From the NCBI GenBank assembly GCA_019925105.1, contig JAHGAU010000003.1, positions 1,240,001 through 1,304,000 of the forward strand: DNA of 64,000 nt, in the 5' to 3' direction. The notes beneath the pieces are model-generated. The model worked only from the letters and a program-made list of their open reading frames with translations, ran no database searches and was not told where the DNA came from. Shown here piece after piece: positions 23,701-35,566 of the stretch. This DNA is from Niebla homalea (taxonomy: Eukaryota > Ascomycota > Lecanoromycetes > Lecanorales > Ramalinaceae). The position numbers were made by a program, and so were the translations under genes. How positions within the stretch are numbered: position 1 is the first letter of the stretch; the number at the start of each line of letters is the position of its first letter.

Positions 23701-25339
23701 AAGCCATCGGTTTGCTTGAGCAGATGAGAGATGCGGGAGTCTTTGGCTTGACCGAGCAGTTTGAGGTAGGTCTCTTCATCATCGTTTTTCAGAGCCTGAA
23801 GACGCTGTTTCGCAGTGCGCTCCACCCGCTTCTGCTCTTCTTTCTCAATGTTTTGGTGCGTTGTCAGCATGAGCCGGCCAAGCTTCTGCTGTCGCTGCCT
23901 TTGTGCTTCTGCCGCCTTTTGGATTTCCCGACCATGATCCATGACCGCATGCAGGTGATTCCGCTGCTTCTGCTTCTCGTTGTTCTCCCGCTGATCTCGT
24001 TGTTCCTTCTCGAGCTTCTCTGTAATGCGAGCTTCCCGAAGAGAGGTCTTCTTCTGTCTCCTATACACCGCCCGGTTGGCAGTCTGGGCAAGATTGTTGT
24101 AATGGATGAGATCCTTGTGCACCTGCTGTCGTAGGGCACGCTGTTTCGGTAGCAGACATAGCATTTTGTACTCTATCAGTGCACGGCGTTTCATGGAATC
24201 GTCGTACCCAGGGGCGTCAGTCTTGGCAGTATCCCAGACATTGAGATCGGCAGGTAACTGCTCGAGCTCTGCCTTCCTAGCTTGTATACGATTGTATGCG
24301 ATACGGTCACGTTCCTCTCGGACACGCTCCATGTCCACTGAAGGGAGCCCATTGGGTCCATGTAACATCAGCTTTCTGTCCATCATGCGGGCGGCCACAT
24401 CTCTTCGTCGATCACGTCGAAAGCTCTCCACGTCCACGCCGGGTGGCATCAGACTGTTGATCTGATAACGATTTGATCGGACTCCGTGGTCTGCATAGCT
24501 GATGGCCGTTCTCAAGTATCCATGGGGTGGATATGTCTTGTCGTACATGTGCCGTCGCTCCTCCGACTGTGGTGCCTTCTTGTTTGTCTTGTCCGTCTTA
24601 TCTGAGATGACTGCCTCACCCTCATCTATGCGGTCTCCCGAGAGGGGTCCCTTTCTCTTGGAACGATTTTTGAATAATTGCTGTTGCATGTGCTCAGGGA
24701 GCGGTGTATCTTTCTGGAGCAATTTGAAAGCCCACATGTGTGATCTTAGCTGTTTCATATCCTCTTCATTCAAGCCGACATTGGCGATTGCATTTTGTTT
24801 CTGTGCGGCGTTGTCGCCCCTATCATTATAATCGACAGATGGCGCATCGCTCATAGCATTAGGCGTAGGAGGGTTTGCTGGCGTAGTGGTAGAGGAAGTA
24901 TTGTTCGTTTCATGGGGAGCACCTGGGATGAGCTCGTAAGTGGTGGACTTCTCAACCAGAGACGTGAAACATACCGTTGATGCCGTTCGATTGAGGTGCA
25001 GCTTGCTGATGCTGCTGTTGGCGGGTGAGTAATTGCTGTTGCTGCAACTGCTGCTGGGATTGGACTTGGCCCGTCCTATTAACTCGTTGTTGGTGCTGAA
25101 TTGCCAGCAAGGTTTTTTTGGTCTTGATGAATTCAGGATCATTCTCGGGTACATGGTGATCTTTCATTTGCTTGAATTTCTGCGAAAGGGTGAGCGGCTT
25201 GAATGGCCAAGAAAGCATTGTAAAGGTATATTGGGGGTGCACGAACATCAAATGTAGCCCTAGCCTCTTCTTGCGACATGCTCGCAGTGAGGGTGGGCGC
25301 TCCCTGGGGCATTACGGGGGCTGATTGAACTGAAGCCAT
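20738..25339 (-). CDS. SNF2/STH1-type chromatin-remodelling ATPase
   Basis: ATPase subunit of a SWI/SNF- or RSC-type remodeller, which slides and ejects nucleosomes in the nucleus. Exons 25339-25247, 25179-24975, 24922-21117 and 21019-20738 give 1461 residues in phase. Order: Gln-rich N-terminus, a QLRSHMWAFKLLQ segment like a QLQ motif, an HSA helix rich in Arg/Glu/Lys (about residues 390-480), the Snf2 ATPase with Walker A DEMGLGKT near 600 and DEGH box, helicase C domain with RAGGLGLNLQTADTVI, an AT-hook-like basic patch, and a bromodomain at about 1270-1367. The last exon ends in a Gly/Ser/acidic tail. Whether it is the Snf2 or Sth1 counterpart cannot be told. The first intron uses a GTTCGT donor; start at 25339 is the likely one, though the frame is open upstream. 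Confidence 0.93.
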
Positions 25340-26565
25340 CGTCTGTATCGCTGGTTGCGCCGTGATGCAAGGCGCCTGTTGCGAAAGATTTGATTGGGGG
25401 GTCTGGCGCAATGTTTTTGATGGAAGGAATGTCCCCCGATGAGTGGAGTTGGGGTGAAGGTAGCAGGGTAAGAAGAGTGAATGTCGTTGGGGTGGGGGGG
25501 GGGGGAGAAACCACCCTTGAACGCGTCCCCACAGACGTGACAAGGGTGGGTTGAGATATCAGCGGAGTTTGCTGACGGCGGGAGTAGCGGAAACGGTCGT
25601 CTTGTTATCGAGGGGTGGAACGGTGGAATCCAAGGCGTGTGATGAATTAGTTTAGACCCCAAAATCCTCCAACTCTGGGGGTTCGGCCTTTCGGATGTCG
25701 GAATAATATTATTCCGATGAGTCACCGCTCAAGCGTCGCCAAGGCCCAAAGTCGCCATCGGGGGGACTAGTACCAACGCGGAATAGTTTCTTTGTGGCAT
25801 ATTGGCAGTGATCGATGCACCAGCGGAGACACATTATTATGACGTGACGAGAGCTCTATGGGCAAGGCTATCAACTTGAATTGCTATCATTCAGCTATGC
25901 AATCTATGCTAGCTCTAGCAACAGCCTGAACCCTTCAATGGGTCAACAAGCAAAGGCTGGTCTGCTTGACCACTGGTATCATGTAAATTGCAACGCAATG
26001 CCTCGAGAAACCCCCGGAGGCCTTCATTAAGATGCCTGATCCGTTCTCAAGGTACACCGCCCTTACCACCTGAACTTCCAATTGATGCAATGTCCTTTTC
26101 CGAGCGCCATGCGAAATATTCGAATGCTAATGTAGAAATGAGGCATCCGTGATCTGTTAAAGTAGTGGATGCTTCATCCTTTTCAAGTCCTGGAATTGCT
26201 CTCTTGTCTATTGTACGATGCTTTGCCGGCCGTGTGCACAATTGAGAGAATCCCGGAAAGATGAGAGAAAGTATTGTTCTTGTCACTTGTTGTTCTACCG
26301 GCCTGATCGTCAACGCCAAGAAGAAATGAATGTATGTGAGCAGCAACAGCCATGAGCGAAAACATTGCACTACCCAATCCTAATCATAGGTATAGGTTTG
26401 AGCATGTCTTTTGTTTGCATGCTATCCGTCATCCTTGAGTACCGTATCGTATCTGACAGCATATATGGGTCAAAGAATGCTCGGCAGTTGATTGCCAACG
26501 ACGCCCATTTGCGTCCACGAGCAATGAGTGACCAGCGTCGCCTGTTAAAATCCTCGCCATCTTCG
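25340..26565. other. intergenic region
   Basis: About 1.2 kb between the SNF2 start and the BAR-protein stop, both on the minus strand. A G-rich tract of about 13 bases is at 25,491-25,504. No gene is supported. Confidence 0.45.
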
Positions 26566-28025
26566 CTAGTATAGCAAAGGTTTGTGATTGGAGGGAGGGG
26601 GTGGTGGTGGTTTTTTGCTTCGTGGAGGAGGTGGTGGCGGAGGTACTTTCTTGCCGTTGCGAGCTGGATTGAGATTCGAGTAGCTAGGGTTACGAGACAT
26701 TACGCTGCCAAGTGAGGTTGCCGGGGATGCCGATCGCTCCTTAAAGGATCGCTCGGGACTGTCATAGTAAGCTGAAGAGTCCGACCCATCACCGAAGACG
26801 TCCTGATTCTCATTGCGGTTGGTCGTTGGCCGAAGACGATAAGGCTGGGTTTTGACAGTGATATTGTCGCTTGGTACCCGCGTCATGGGCTGGCTAGCAA
26901 GGGGAGACACGTCGCGATGGAGCTGCCTGGGACCTTCAAAGGTCGAGGCGCGCTGAGCACCGGGACGAGCATCGTTGTCCAAGGCAAAGTTGTTTGATGC
27001 GGTACGTGTCGCTTTGATGGTTGGACGAGCCACCGGCTTGGGTGCAGCAAACTCATCCTCGTAGTCGTCCTGACGAGGGTTCTTGCGTGAACACCCTTCC
27101 TCTTGGGGGATGCTGTAGGCAACGGTCAGCTGAGAGGCACACCTGCTACCAGGAAAGGGGGCTGCTCACGTTTGAGGCCACTTGTCTTTGAGCATCATGA
27201 GCGCTTCTCTACAACGGTCATGGTACTTGAGTTCAGCGTCCAAGAAAGACTGAAGGTCTGTGACGCTGTCCGCTTCGGCTTCCTTGATATCATCCATTCG
27301 CTGGCGGACTTCCAAGACCGAATACTCGTATTTTTCTTTTGCCGAGCGATGCTCTTCCTCAACGCGAAAGTCGTCTTTCTTCAGCTTGTCCATTTTGGCC
27401 ACTGCGGTATCATAGGCTAGCCTACGGCTTTCCAATTTCTTGCGAGCAGCCTTGGTGCATGTCAGTCAATTTCGTACAATCTAGCGTTGCTTGAGCATAC
27501 ATTGTATTCTTTCATCTGGACATTGGACCTCTCAAGTGAATCAAGCCAGCTCGTTGTTGCATTCTGGACGTAGGTTTCTTGGATACGCCCAATCCGCTCA
27601 TTGGTGCTGCCCAGTCCTACCCCGTATCAGTCAGGCCGTACAGGGACATCATAGTGGATGAACTACCTTGAAGGCACTTTCCAAACACATTGTCATCTTC
27701 AAAATCTTCGCCGTGCTTAACCATGATGGATCCTAGATTGGCTACTGGCAGACTCTTTTCCTTATCGTCCCCTTCATTGCGTTTGGAGAGGCTTTTGACA
27801 TAAGCGGCCATTGACTTTTGCATTTTCTCAAAGCCTCGACAAAGGTCAGTCTCTAAGCAGCTACAATGTGATAGGGGTCATCCAACCGTTCTGTCTGAGA
27901 CCCATCTCAACTTCGAGAGTTTTGAAGTCGTCAGATGTGTCAGTCTTGACCTCTCCGCCCATCCGCTCCCCCGCCCATTGCTTGAAGCGACCAAGCTTCT
28001 TGTTGACATTCATATTGACATTCAT
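26566..28025 (-). CDS. BAR-domain protein with proline-rich tail
   Basis: A membrane-curvature protein of the BAR family, probably acting in endocytosis or actin-linked traffic. Five exons: 28025-27887, 27834-27667, 27616-27501, 27450-27170, 27112-26566, giving 416 residues with all phases matched. Residues 1-260 form a long helical BAR region (KKLGRFKQWAGERMGG, TNERIGRIQETYVQNAT, then a coiled-coil Lys/Glu stretch and YHDRCREALMMLKDKWP). The tail is Ser/Arg-rich and ends in two polyproline blocks flanking RSKK, likely SH3 ligands. There is no SH3 domain of its own, unlike Rvs167; the pattern recalls fission yeast Mug137-type proteins. Introns are 50-57 bp; the first has an unusual GTTGGA donor. 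Confidence 0.85.
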
Positions 28026-28624
28026 GATGCCTAGTGGAGCTGTTCTTGAGTATCAAAGGAAGGGTAAGATCGCTGTACTGATGTTGTACATGCGGAATGC
28101 AGTGAATCTATTAGGGGTTTGGTGATTGGATAAGTGGGTGCTGAGGAGCAGAGGAGTTGCTCTGGAATCCTGCCAGAAGAACCCGTTGATCTCTTAGTAG
28201 AAACGAGTGAGAAGAATGAATAGGGACAATGGCACCCCTTTTCACAGATCACATTGGGGTTCGAGTCCTCCTTCCTTTGTTGAGACTTGGGATCTTTGAT
28301 ACGAGAGTAGCCCAAAATAATCTTTGGCTTTCAAGGGTCTCCCCGCCAATTGCCAAAAATACCTAGCGGCCATTGCCAGGAACCACCCACTAACAATTGC
28401 CCGAAGGCCCCTTTTTCCTCGAGGCGAAACATTAGTTTGCGTCTGACACGCGTATGCTTCAGGCGGAGGCTTGCATGCATAGAATGGATTTCAATATCAC
28501 CAAATCATTTTGGTCTGGTTATTGGAAGAAGGGGCTGTGATGAAACGTGAGGAGAAGACTGGTTGATTTTCAGTCCAAAGCTAAAGCCTACTACTGATGC
28601 ATCCTGTGACCCAAATAATCTGCC

Positions 28625-29563
28625 TCAATCCTTGGTCTTCTGGGTACCGCGCAATAGACCAGTTCTCCTGGCGGCAATGAGACCAGCCTTTTGACCTTGT
28701 GCAGCGAATCGTGATATGGTCGAAGCTTTACCAATATGTTGATGATTACCACCACCGTGAGGCTTTGAGAGAAAAGGTTCAGTATCCTGCAAGCTGGAAT
28801 GAAGGCTGATGTAGAACTTACATGATCAACTGGATTCATGGCAACACCACGAGTCTTGGGCCACGAGTTGCGTTTCACAGCAAACTTGTGCTTGGCACGA
28901 GACGCCTCTGTGGATGGGTCAGCTCCAGCACGACTATACTTTACGTTTGGAGCATTGAGCTTACTGAGCAGCGGCTTGTCTGTCCTTCCACCACCAGCCA
29001 CAATACCGATCATGCCACGAGCACTGCTTTTGATGACCTTTTTGGCCCCGCTTGGGAGCTTGACTCTCGTCTTCCCCTCGTCGGGGTTGTGACCGATGAC
29101 CGTAACATAGTTGCCCGATGTCCTACCCAGCACGCCCCGATCGCCACTTTGCTCCTCAACATTGGTCACGACTGTTCCTTCGGGTACCGAGCCCAACGGC
29201 AAGACATTGCCAATGGTCAGGGCAGCTTTCTTGCCAGCGTAGATGAATTGGCCGGTGTACATGCCCTCATTGGCTATGAAGGTCTCGGTGTGAAGCTTGA
29301 AGCGGTATGGATCGCGGAAAGAAACTTTTGCAAGAGGAGCGCCTCGTCCAGGGTCATGAATGATCTCTTTGACGACCCCACGCATGTAGCCATGGCGTTC
29401 TGCGAAATCAAGTGTTCTGAATTGAGCTGGTGCCTTATTCAGACGAGTATGAGCCGCTACACCATGATTAGTATTTCCATGAATAATCTTCCATCCCGTT
29501 GAAGAGGTGCATACTGAATATGGATCCACGACCCTTCCTCTGATTGCGAATGACACGACCCAT
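28625..29563 (-). CDS. RPL2: 60S ribosomal protein uL2 (L2/L8)
   Basis: Universally conserved protein of the large subunit near the peptidyl-transferase centre. Exons 29563-29515, 29456-28965, 28907-28822 and 28762-28625 give 254 residues, the same length as yeast Rpl2. Start [16 protein letters not shown]; conserved [39 protein letters not shown] and [14 protein letters not shown]. The intron at 28908-28964 is 57 bp, a multiple of three and free of stops, so reading straight through would add 19 false residues after DKPLL; splicing gives the expected [11 protein letters not shown] join. Donors are GTATGC, GTAAGC and GTAAGT. Confidence 0.97.
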
Positions 29564-31111
29564 GATTGGAGAACTGTATCCGAGTTTCAGTATATTTCAA
29601 GGCTGCTCCTGGTGCTTGTACGTACTGCAGCGCCGAACCCTTTGAAAGATGTCGATGGTAAACGCCCAGGGCCAAAGTTGTGGTGATATTCGCTAAGCAG
29701 CGCTAGTCCATTCCAGCGCTAGTGCGAAGCTCATCAAATTTATTATTTACGACGACTCCCTTGTCCTTCAACAGGCCAAGCTCATTCGTCTTCATCCAAT
29801 AGTACCGTAACTCCACTGAATACCTAGTAGCTACGGTACGCTCCATGGAATTGGGCCGAGCTTGCTTGTGCAACGAATCGGGACGTCTCTCACATATTCG
29901 CAGCGTTTGAACAGTGTGATTGCCACAGACCCCTCGGACCTTCAGCCACTAGTAGTCATGGCACATTGTGAAGTACAACAGCAAATGAATCGTCGAAGTG
30001 TGTTTTCAATTCTTCTGCGCGAGAAAAAGTCAGTTTGGTCTCTATCCGCCATAATGGGAAAGTATAAGAGCAGAGATCCTAGTGATTTGCATCCAAGTGA
30101 CAGTAAAGCCTATGTTCTGCGTCTGTTGTCATTATCACGAACAGTTATGTTGTTAGTTGATTTGTTGTTTTGACCGCCTGCTTAGATTTGCGCTCGAGAA
30201 GAGTGGCGATCCTCCCCAAAAGCCCCCAATAACCCCCTGAATAGCGAGCCTTGCGCTTCAATCCTGCCAGCGGCATTTGCAGCTATAGAAATTTCTGGCG
30301 AATTGATTCTGGATTGAGTCTAGAACGATCCCCCATGCTCGTCTTTTTTGCCCTTGGGTCGACGAAAGAACACCTGCGCGGTCGCAACTTTGGTGAAAAC
30401 CTCACCCTGCACATTGAGCGGCCGCCGGGCCAGATGGTCCCCTTCAAGCATTTGTCCACTTGCGACAGACGACGTCTAGATGCATGCTGCTATCGAGAAG
30501 GATGAAAGCTTTCGTTGTGCAAAAACAGAAAAGACCAAGTGTATGTGCTTCTGAGCTACAGCAGTGAATGCTGCAGGCGCATCGAGACCGCGCCTACACT
30601 GAACAAGAGGCTAGGCTGTCCACACTGGAGTCAAGTGCCAGCGCGGGGGACTACGACCGAGATGGCAAGAGATCAGCGGCTGCTCTACTGGGTCATGCAT
30701 TAGGAGGTGGATGGAAGACCAGATTCATATGGGCTCGGCAAAATGTGGCTTGCAGAGGAAGGCCTACCCTCAGAGGGGAGACAGACACGTCTGCTGATAA
30801 TGGAAGACGAGGAGGACTGCGTGAACATGTTGCCTGGGGTTGAAGGACAGCAAACGGCAGCGGCAGGCAGTGTCAAGCACCTTCGTGAAGGATAAGACAA
30901 GCAATGTGGTTGATTTATGAACGGATTCTAGAGTACTAACTAGCTCAAGATGGAATTAATGGAATTGAAAATAGCGCTTGCGAAAAACACTTGTGGTGCC
31001 TTGTCCGTCATTCGACTTTCCTTTTAATTTCACACTTCGACATTTTGCGTAATAGCCAATAGCCCATAGAATACCCAAATACCCACACCACGCCACGCCT
31101 TCCAACCAACA
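29564..31111. other. intergenic region, 1.5 kb
   Basis: Divergent spacer between uL2 (minus) and the DDT/WHIM-like gene (plus). Short frames around 30,250-30,900 on both strands overlap each other and show no family feature. No gene, RNA or repeat is supported. Confidence 0.45.
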
Positions 31112-33268
31112 ATGTCCTCTTCAGAACTCTCCGAGCTCACATCAAATGTCTCGTCCGATGAAGAGAATACAGTAGCCCCACTTAACAGAGGGAAACTCGA
31201 TCACTACTTCAAAAATACCTCCAAGGTCACACAAGCACCACCCACCCTCAAAAAGAAGCGACCTCCCTCCCCTCCACACGAATATGTCCTGGCGGATAAT
31301 GCCGACGTTTCTGTAGGTACAACCTGCTCGTGTCATCTAGCAGCGCTATTTGACGCGTCCATCAATCGCATCAATGGGTCGCTGACGTCTCCGACATTCA
31401 GTTCATTTGCATGTTTCGATCCCGCTTCAGCGACGCCTTCCCCAAGTCGCTCCCACATTTCGGACCTCAAGACATCGAGAATGGAGTCACTGGTAGTTCA
31501 CCAGGGGAACAGGTGGAGAAATTGCTATGTGCACTCTTAAGCTTGGTGCTCAATCGAAAGAAAGACATTGAGTGCGCCTGACCCCTTCTCCCAGCCGACT
31601 GCACCGACCCAGTCTCTGGCACAAGAGCCCGGTAATATCCTGCGGCTCCGACGCTAACGCCCTTTACGTGTACAGGAAGGGACACTATACGCGCGCTCTC
31701 GAGGAGGCAATCCATGCACATGCCAGCCAATGGCCCGCGGCATGGCAAGGCGGTAATCCTCTTCATGGGGGCGGCAGCTTTGATAGCATGGCACCTGAGC
31801 AAAGGGTATGGAATCATCCCAACAAAATCCACATCACTGGCTGACTGTTTGGGCCAGCTTACGTTGATGAAGACCTTGATCTTCTGGTCCCTGGAGTCCT
31901 CGGAGGCGATCAAAAACATTATCAAAGAGTCATACAAACAGCAACGCCATGAGGATGACCTCAATCAGCCTTTATCTGTACAAGCATGGGGACGAGATGG
32001 AGACAAGCGCCGCTTCTGGCTCATCGAGGGACGGGACGATACGCACTTTAGGCTGTACCGAGAGAGCAACCCAGCCTTGAAGCACGTTACATGGAGGAGT
32101 GTGGCAGGAAGCATTGACGAGTTGAGATCAGTTGCCGACAAGCTCGGCGAAGATAACTCACAGGCCTCCCGGCGGTTGCGCGAGCGCATCGTGAATGCCA
32201 TACCTCGCTTCGAGGAGTCAGAAGAGGTTCGCCATATCTCAATCTGCTGAACAATCCGTCGAACATGCTCGCTGACCTGACATCCAACAGAAGCGCCGAA
32301 AACGCGACTATCGTCTGGCTCGACGAGCCCAATTCTCCCGCCCGGGACCGGGCTTCTCCCTCTACGAAGGTCGTACACGTGGGAAAAGAATCAGATACAC
32401 ATACTCGGATGATGAGGGGGCCTCAGATTCAGCTCGAAGATCCAACCGCCAGTCTGAAATATCGACGCCGGCAGAAATAGCAGGGCCAACTTACACCGCG
32501 AGTGGACGCCAGGTACGTTCCAGGCTAGGTGGCGCGTATGGAGAAACAAGATTGAGCAGGGAGAAAGATGAAGTAGACACCCGAGGTCTCTCCGAATCTA
32601 TGCTGCAGGACGGCGATGAACTAGAAGCTGCAGGAAGGGGTCGACCTCGAGGCCCCCGAGTAAACGGCGTGGGGGTCAAGCGAGGCCCAAGAACGAGTCA
32701 CGACATTGGCTCGTCCGAAGAATCCGGGGGTGAAAGCGGGGAGACATCCAGTGGCCACGAATGGGATGGCGGAGACGACGACGACAGTGATGAAGCGGGA
32801 GCAGATGGTGACGAGGACGACGCCGACTTGGAAATGAGCGACGAAGAGGCTTTTGATGATGGAATGGATCACATTCAGAAGAGTCTTGTCGTTCGTCTGC
32901 GTTATGGCAAATCTCAGTCGGCTTCACCTTCATCGAAAGAGGGGCTGAATGGCGTCTCCACTGACCCAGGAACCAGGGGCCCATCGCCATTAGGGAAATC
33001 ACCGCCATTAAACAGTCTCAATATCAAAGCAGAACCAAAGGAGAAAGACAGTAGCGACAACAAACCACCGGCCGATGATGTCGATATGGCAGATGTTATG
33101 CCAACGGCTGCTCACTACTTGCTCAGCAACGACAATTCCGTCCAAGAAGCGAAAGCTGCACAGCCCAATGATCAGTATCGCACAGAAGAATATTCTACAT
33201 TTGCGCCAAGGTCTGAGCACACGATGTCGGACGCTCGTCCAGCGCAGCCCGTGGCATCCCCCTCCTGA
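31112..33268 (+). CDS. DDT/WHIM-like nuclear (chromatin) protein
   Basis: Five exons, 31112-31312, 31402-31571, 31676-31805, 31858-32226 and 32291-33268, join in phase into 615 residues. The N-terminus is Ser/Glu-rich (MSSSELSELTSNVSSDEEN). A helical region follows (DIENGVTGSSPGEQVEKLL to DIEKGHYTRALEEAIHAH), then LMKTLIFWSLESSEAIKNII and the motif QAWGRDGDKRRFWLIEGRD, which resembles the WHIM segment of ISWI-partner proteins such as RSF1 and CECR2. Next come a basic patch KRRKRDYRLARRAQF, a TASGRQVRSR segment, and a long acidic, disordered tail with Asp/Glu runs. A chromatin role is inferred from the WHIM-like motif and charge pattern; no partner is shown. The fourth intron has a GTTCGC donor. 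Confidence 0.6.
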
Positions 33269-33884
33269 TCGAAGGTCCGGTCTGGCCGTTTCCATCAAGC
33301 AAAACCAGTGTTTATCGATCTTGACCTGTCTCTGAAAAGGACTGTAACACTAGGGGTGCATGACGAGAGAGTGCTCGTACAGGGTTTGTTAATGCAGTCC
33401 ACGGACGCTACACTAGACATGGGATAGAATAGACTTTATCTGTATGACTACAAACAGGTTTTGTTCGGTCTTGTAGCAGCAATGGACACTGTCTTCAACT
33501 GAATTTCCCGCGAAGACCACAATGCTCCATTCATCTCGAGTCTGCCGCGCCTCTTCCCTTGTGGATCCATGCGTCTCAGGGTTTCTGAGATGCAGATATT
33601 CTATCATCTTCTCACAGCACGTTCTACCTCCATTTGCTAGAGCGCCTCACTGATCAACCGCTCAACTTTCCTTGCTACCTCCCCCAGTGGAGCCCATCCG
33701 ACTCGTTCCTGACGAAATCACACTCACCACCACCCACTTCATCCTCCTCAAGATCCTGGGCCCCTCCTCACAGCGGTTCCCCCTTGTCCACCTCCCCTCC
33801 CCCAATCCTCAGCAAAGTCCAATCCAATCCAAATAATACCTATCCATCATCATCATCCTCCTCATCCTCCTCCTCCTCCCTCCC
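33269..33884. other. convergent intergenic region with TCA/TCC repeats
   Basis: Lies between the convergent DDT/WHIM-like and DUF1770 genes. A TCA/TCC-type simple repeat fills about 33,847-33,893, reaching the DUF1770 stop. Nothing else is recognised. Confidence 0.5.
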
Positions 33885-34223
33885 TCACCCACTCACCGCA
33901 GAAGAAGACGGGACCGCCCAATCATTGACCCCCCACCACCACCGCCGCACCCTCGCCCCCATCCCGGCCCCCTGCAGCTTCACCCCGCGATTCCAATACC
34001 GCCACCCCTGCACCACCAGCGTCCACAGCACCCCCTGCACCAGCGGCATCACCACCTGGTCCCGCGTCGTGATCCACGCGATCTCCCACTTGCTGGTCGT
34101 GTGCCTGATGCTGGCGAGGTAGGATTGCTCGAACCGGAGGTCCGGGAGGGGCGGGATGTTGGTGCGGCGCCGGCGGGGGGTGGGGTGGATGGCCGTGGCT
34201 GAGAGGGCGGGGGTCGTGGATTT

Positions 34224-34254
<31 letters not shown>

Positions 34255-34427
34255 GAGGAGGAGGAGGGGGATGAGGGTGATGGCCCACCACCTGAGGTGA
34301 TGTTGGGGGAGACGGGGGTTTTCTTGGAGGCGGCGGTGGAAGGGTTGAGGTCGTGATGGGGGGAGGGGGAGCGTTTGATGGAGGCGGATTGGATGGTCGA
34401 GGCGATGTCGATGGGGAGGTTGGACAT
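33885..34427 (-). CDS. DUF1770-type fungal protein
   Basis: One exon of 180 residues from ATG at 34427. The first half is low complexity: Ser/Pro-rich, with four His then six Gln (SSSSHHHHQQQQQQK). The second half is conserved-looking: LPDLRFEQSYLASI, ITTRDQVVMPLVQGVLWTL, a possible single hydrophobic helix, GWRYWNRG and ARVRRWWWGVNDWAVP. This matches the fungal DUF1770 family, of unknown function. The final codons GCG GTGAGT contain a donor-like GTGAGT, so a further 3' exon is possible. A CACGTG box lies 124 bp upstream. Confidence 0.7.
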
Positions 34428-35566
34428 GGTCTTGGTGGGTTGCTCTGTTTTGGGGAATGGGAAGAAAAAGGGAAGGTAACTTGTATCAGAGGTTTTCTGA
34501 TATTAAGGAGGGTAGGTTGAGGGGTGGAGGGTATCGAAAGCGTTCTACGGCACGTGACCCCACGGAAGAAAGAAAGTGGACGCTCCCAACCCTCGCTATC
34601 TTTCTCTCATTAACTCATTCTGGACATCACATTATTGTAGGAAGAGCAAGGATCGAATCTCGAGCCTACCTTCTCATCCTCTACCGGTGCTCCTAGATCA
34701 AAATTGGCGCCGTAGCTGGAAGAGCGGAGGCTGGGCTATTTTGACTGGCTGAGGAAGTCGAAATTTTCCTTACCAACGGCCGCAACAGGAAGACAGACAT
34801 ACGAGACTTTATGGTGATGCTTGAGGGCTCCCGAAGAGTTTTGCCCATGATTTAGTGTGATAGAAGCCGAATGACCGAATGCGATCTGGACATGGCGTCT
34901 GCATAACCGGTACAGTCACACAGGACTTGGTGTCTCAACAGACGCAATCAGGAAAGAGCCCACGGAATCCAACATTTTGATTGTCGAGGCTGTGTCTCAA
35001 TATAATATCTCTCTCCTTCTATCATTGAGTCATTCTGAATGCACTTGGTCTTGCCGTCCAGACATTTTTCCTAACGTTAGGAGCCAAAACAATTGCAACG
35101 TGGGCAATGTCGGACTCCTATTCCCGCACCAAATATATACTCTTGGGGATAAAGACCTTGGTACAGGTTTGAGTCAAGCACAGCGACGTTGTAACCAAAT
35201 CATCTTTGATCAATAGCGTTTGAAATGAATTGAAAGGTAAGAAAAGTAGGTTCAATTGGGAGAAATCCGATTTTGGCGGGACTTTACCACGCCCTCATTG
35301 CAATTCTTTTTGCTCCTAACGAGTCTACCTTCTGAATATCAACCGCTTGTCTAAATGTGGAAGCGCTTATGAAACAGCGCCAAAAGTTAAATAATGACAA
35401 GACGGAACCCCTGAGCAGTCAGACCAGGTCTCATTGAATGAACATCACATCATTCCCTTGCTTTCACAAAGTTTTGCTCCGGAATGCGTTCACGAACGTC
35501 CATTTCTCGCAGACAATCCCAAATTGACCTCCTAGTTTTCAATTCACTTGCACATGCGCTTGATTC
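34428..35566. other. divergent intergenic region
   Basis: Separates the DUF1770 gene (minus) from the GT31 gene (plus). It holds the CACGTG box at 34,551. No gene is supported in the rest. Confidence 0.45.
34551..34556. promoter_or_regulatory. CACGTG E-box upstream of the DUF1770 gene
   Basis: CACGTG followed by ACCCC, 124 bp upstream of the start codon. Motif-only call. Confidence 0.3.

Noticed and set aside
28257..28267. tRNA B-box-like GGTTCGAGTCC
   Set aside because: The flanks do not form a T stem, and no A box or acceptor stem is found at the right distance.
28822..29502. 226-codon plus-strand frame
   Set aside because: Shadow of uL2 on the opposite strand.
33634..34122. Ser/Pro-rich plus-strand frame
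   Set aside because: Built from simple TCA/TCC repeats and the complement of the DUF1770 exon; no conserved motif.
34651..34659. GATCGAATC, matching a loose B-box pattern
   Set aside because: No cloverleaf can be drawn around it.
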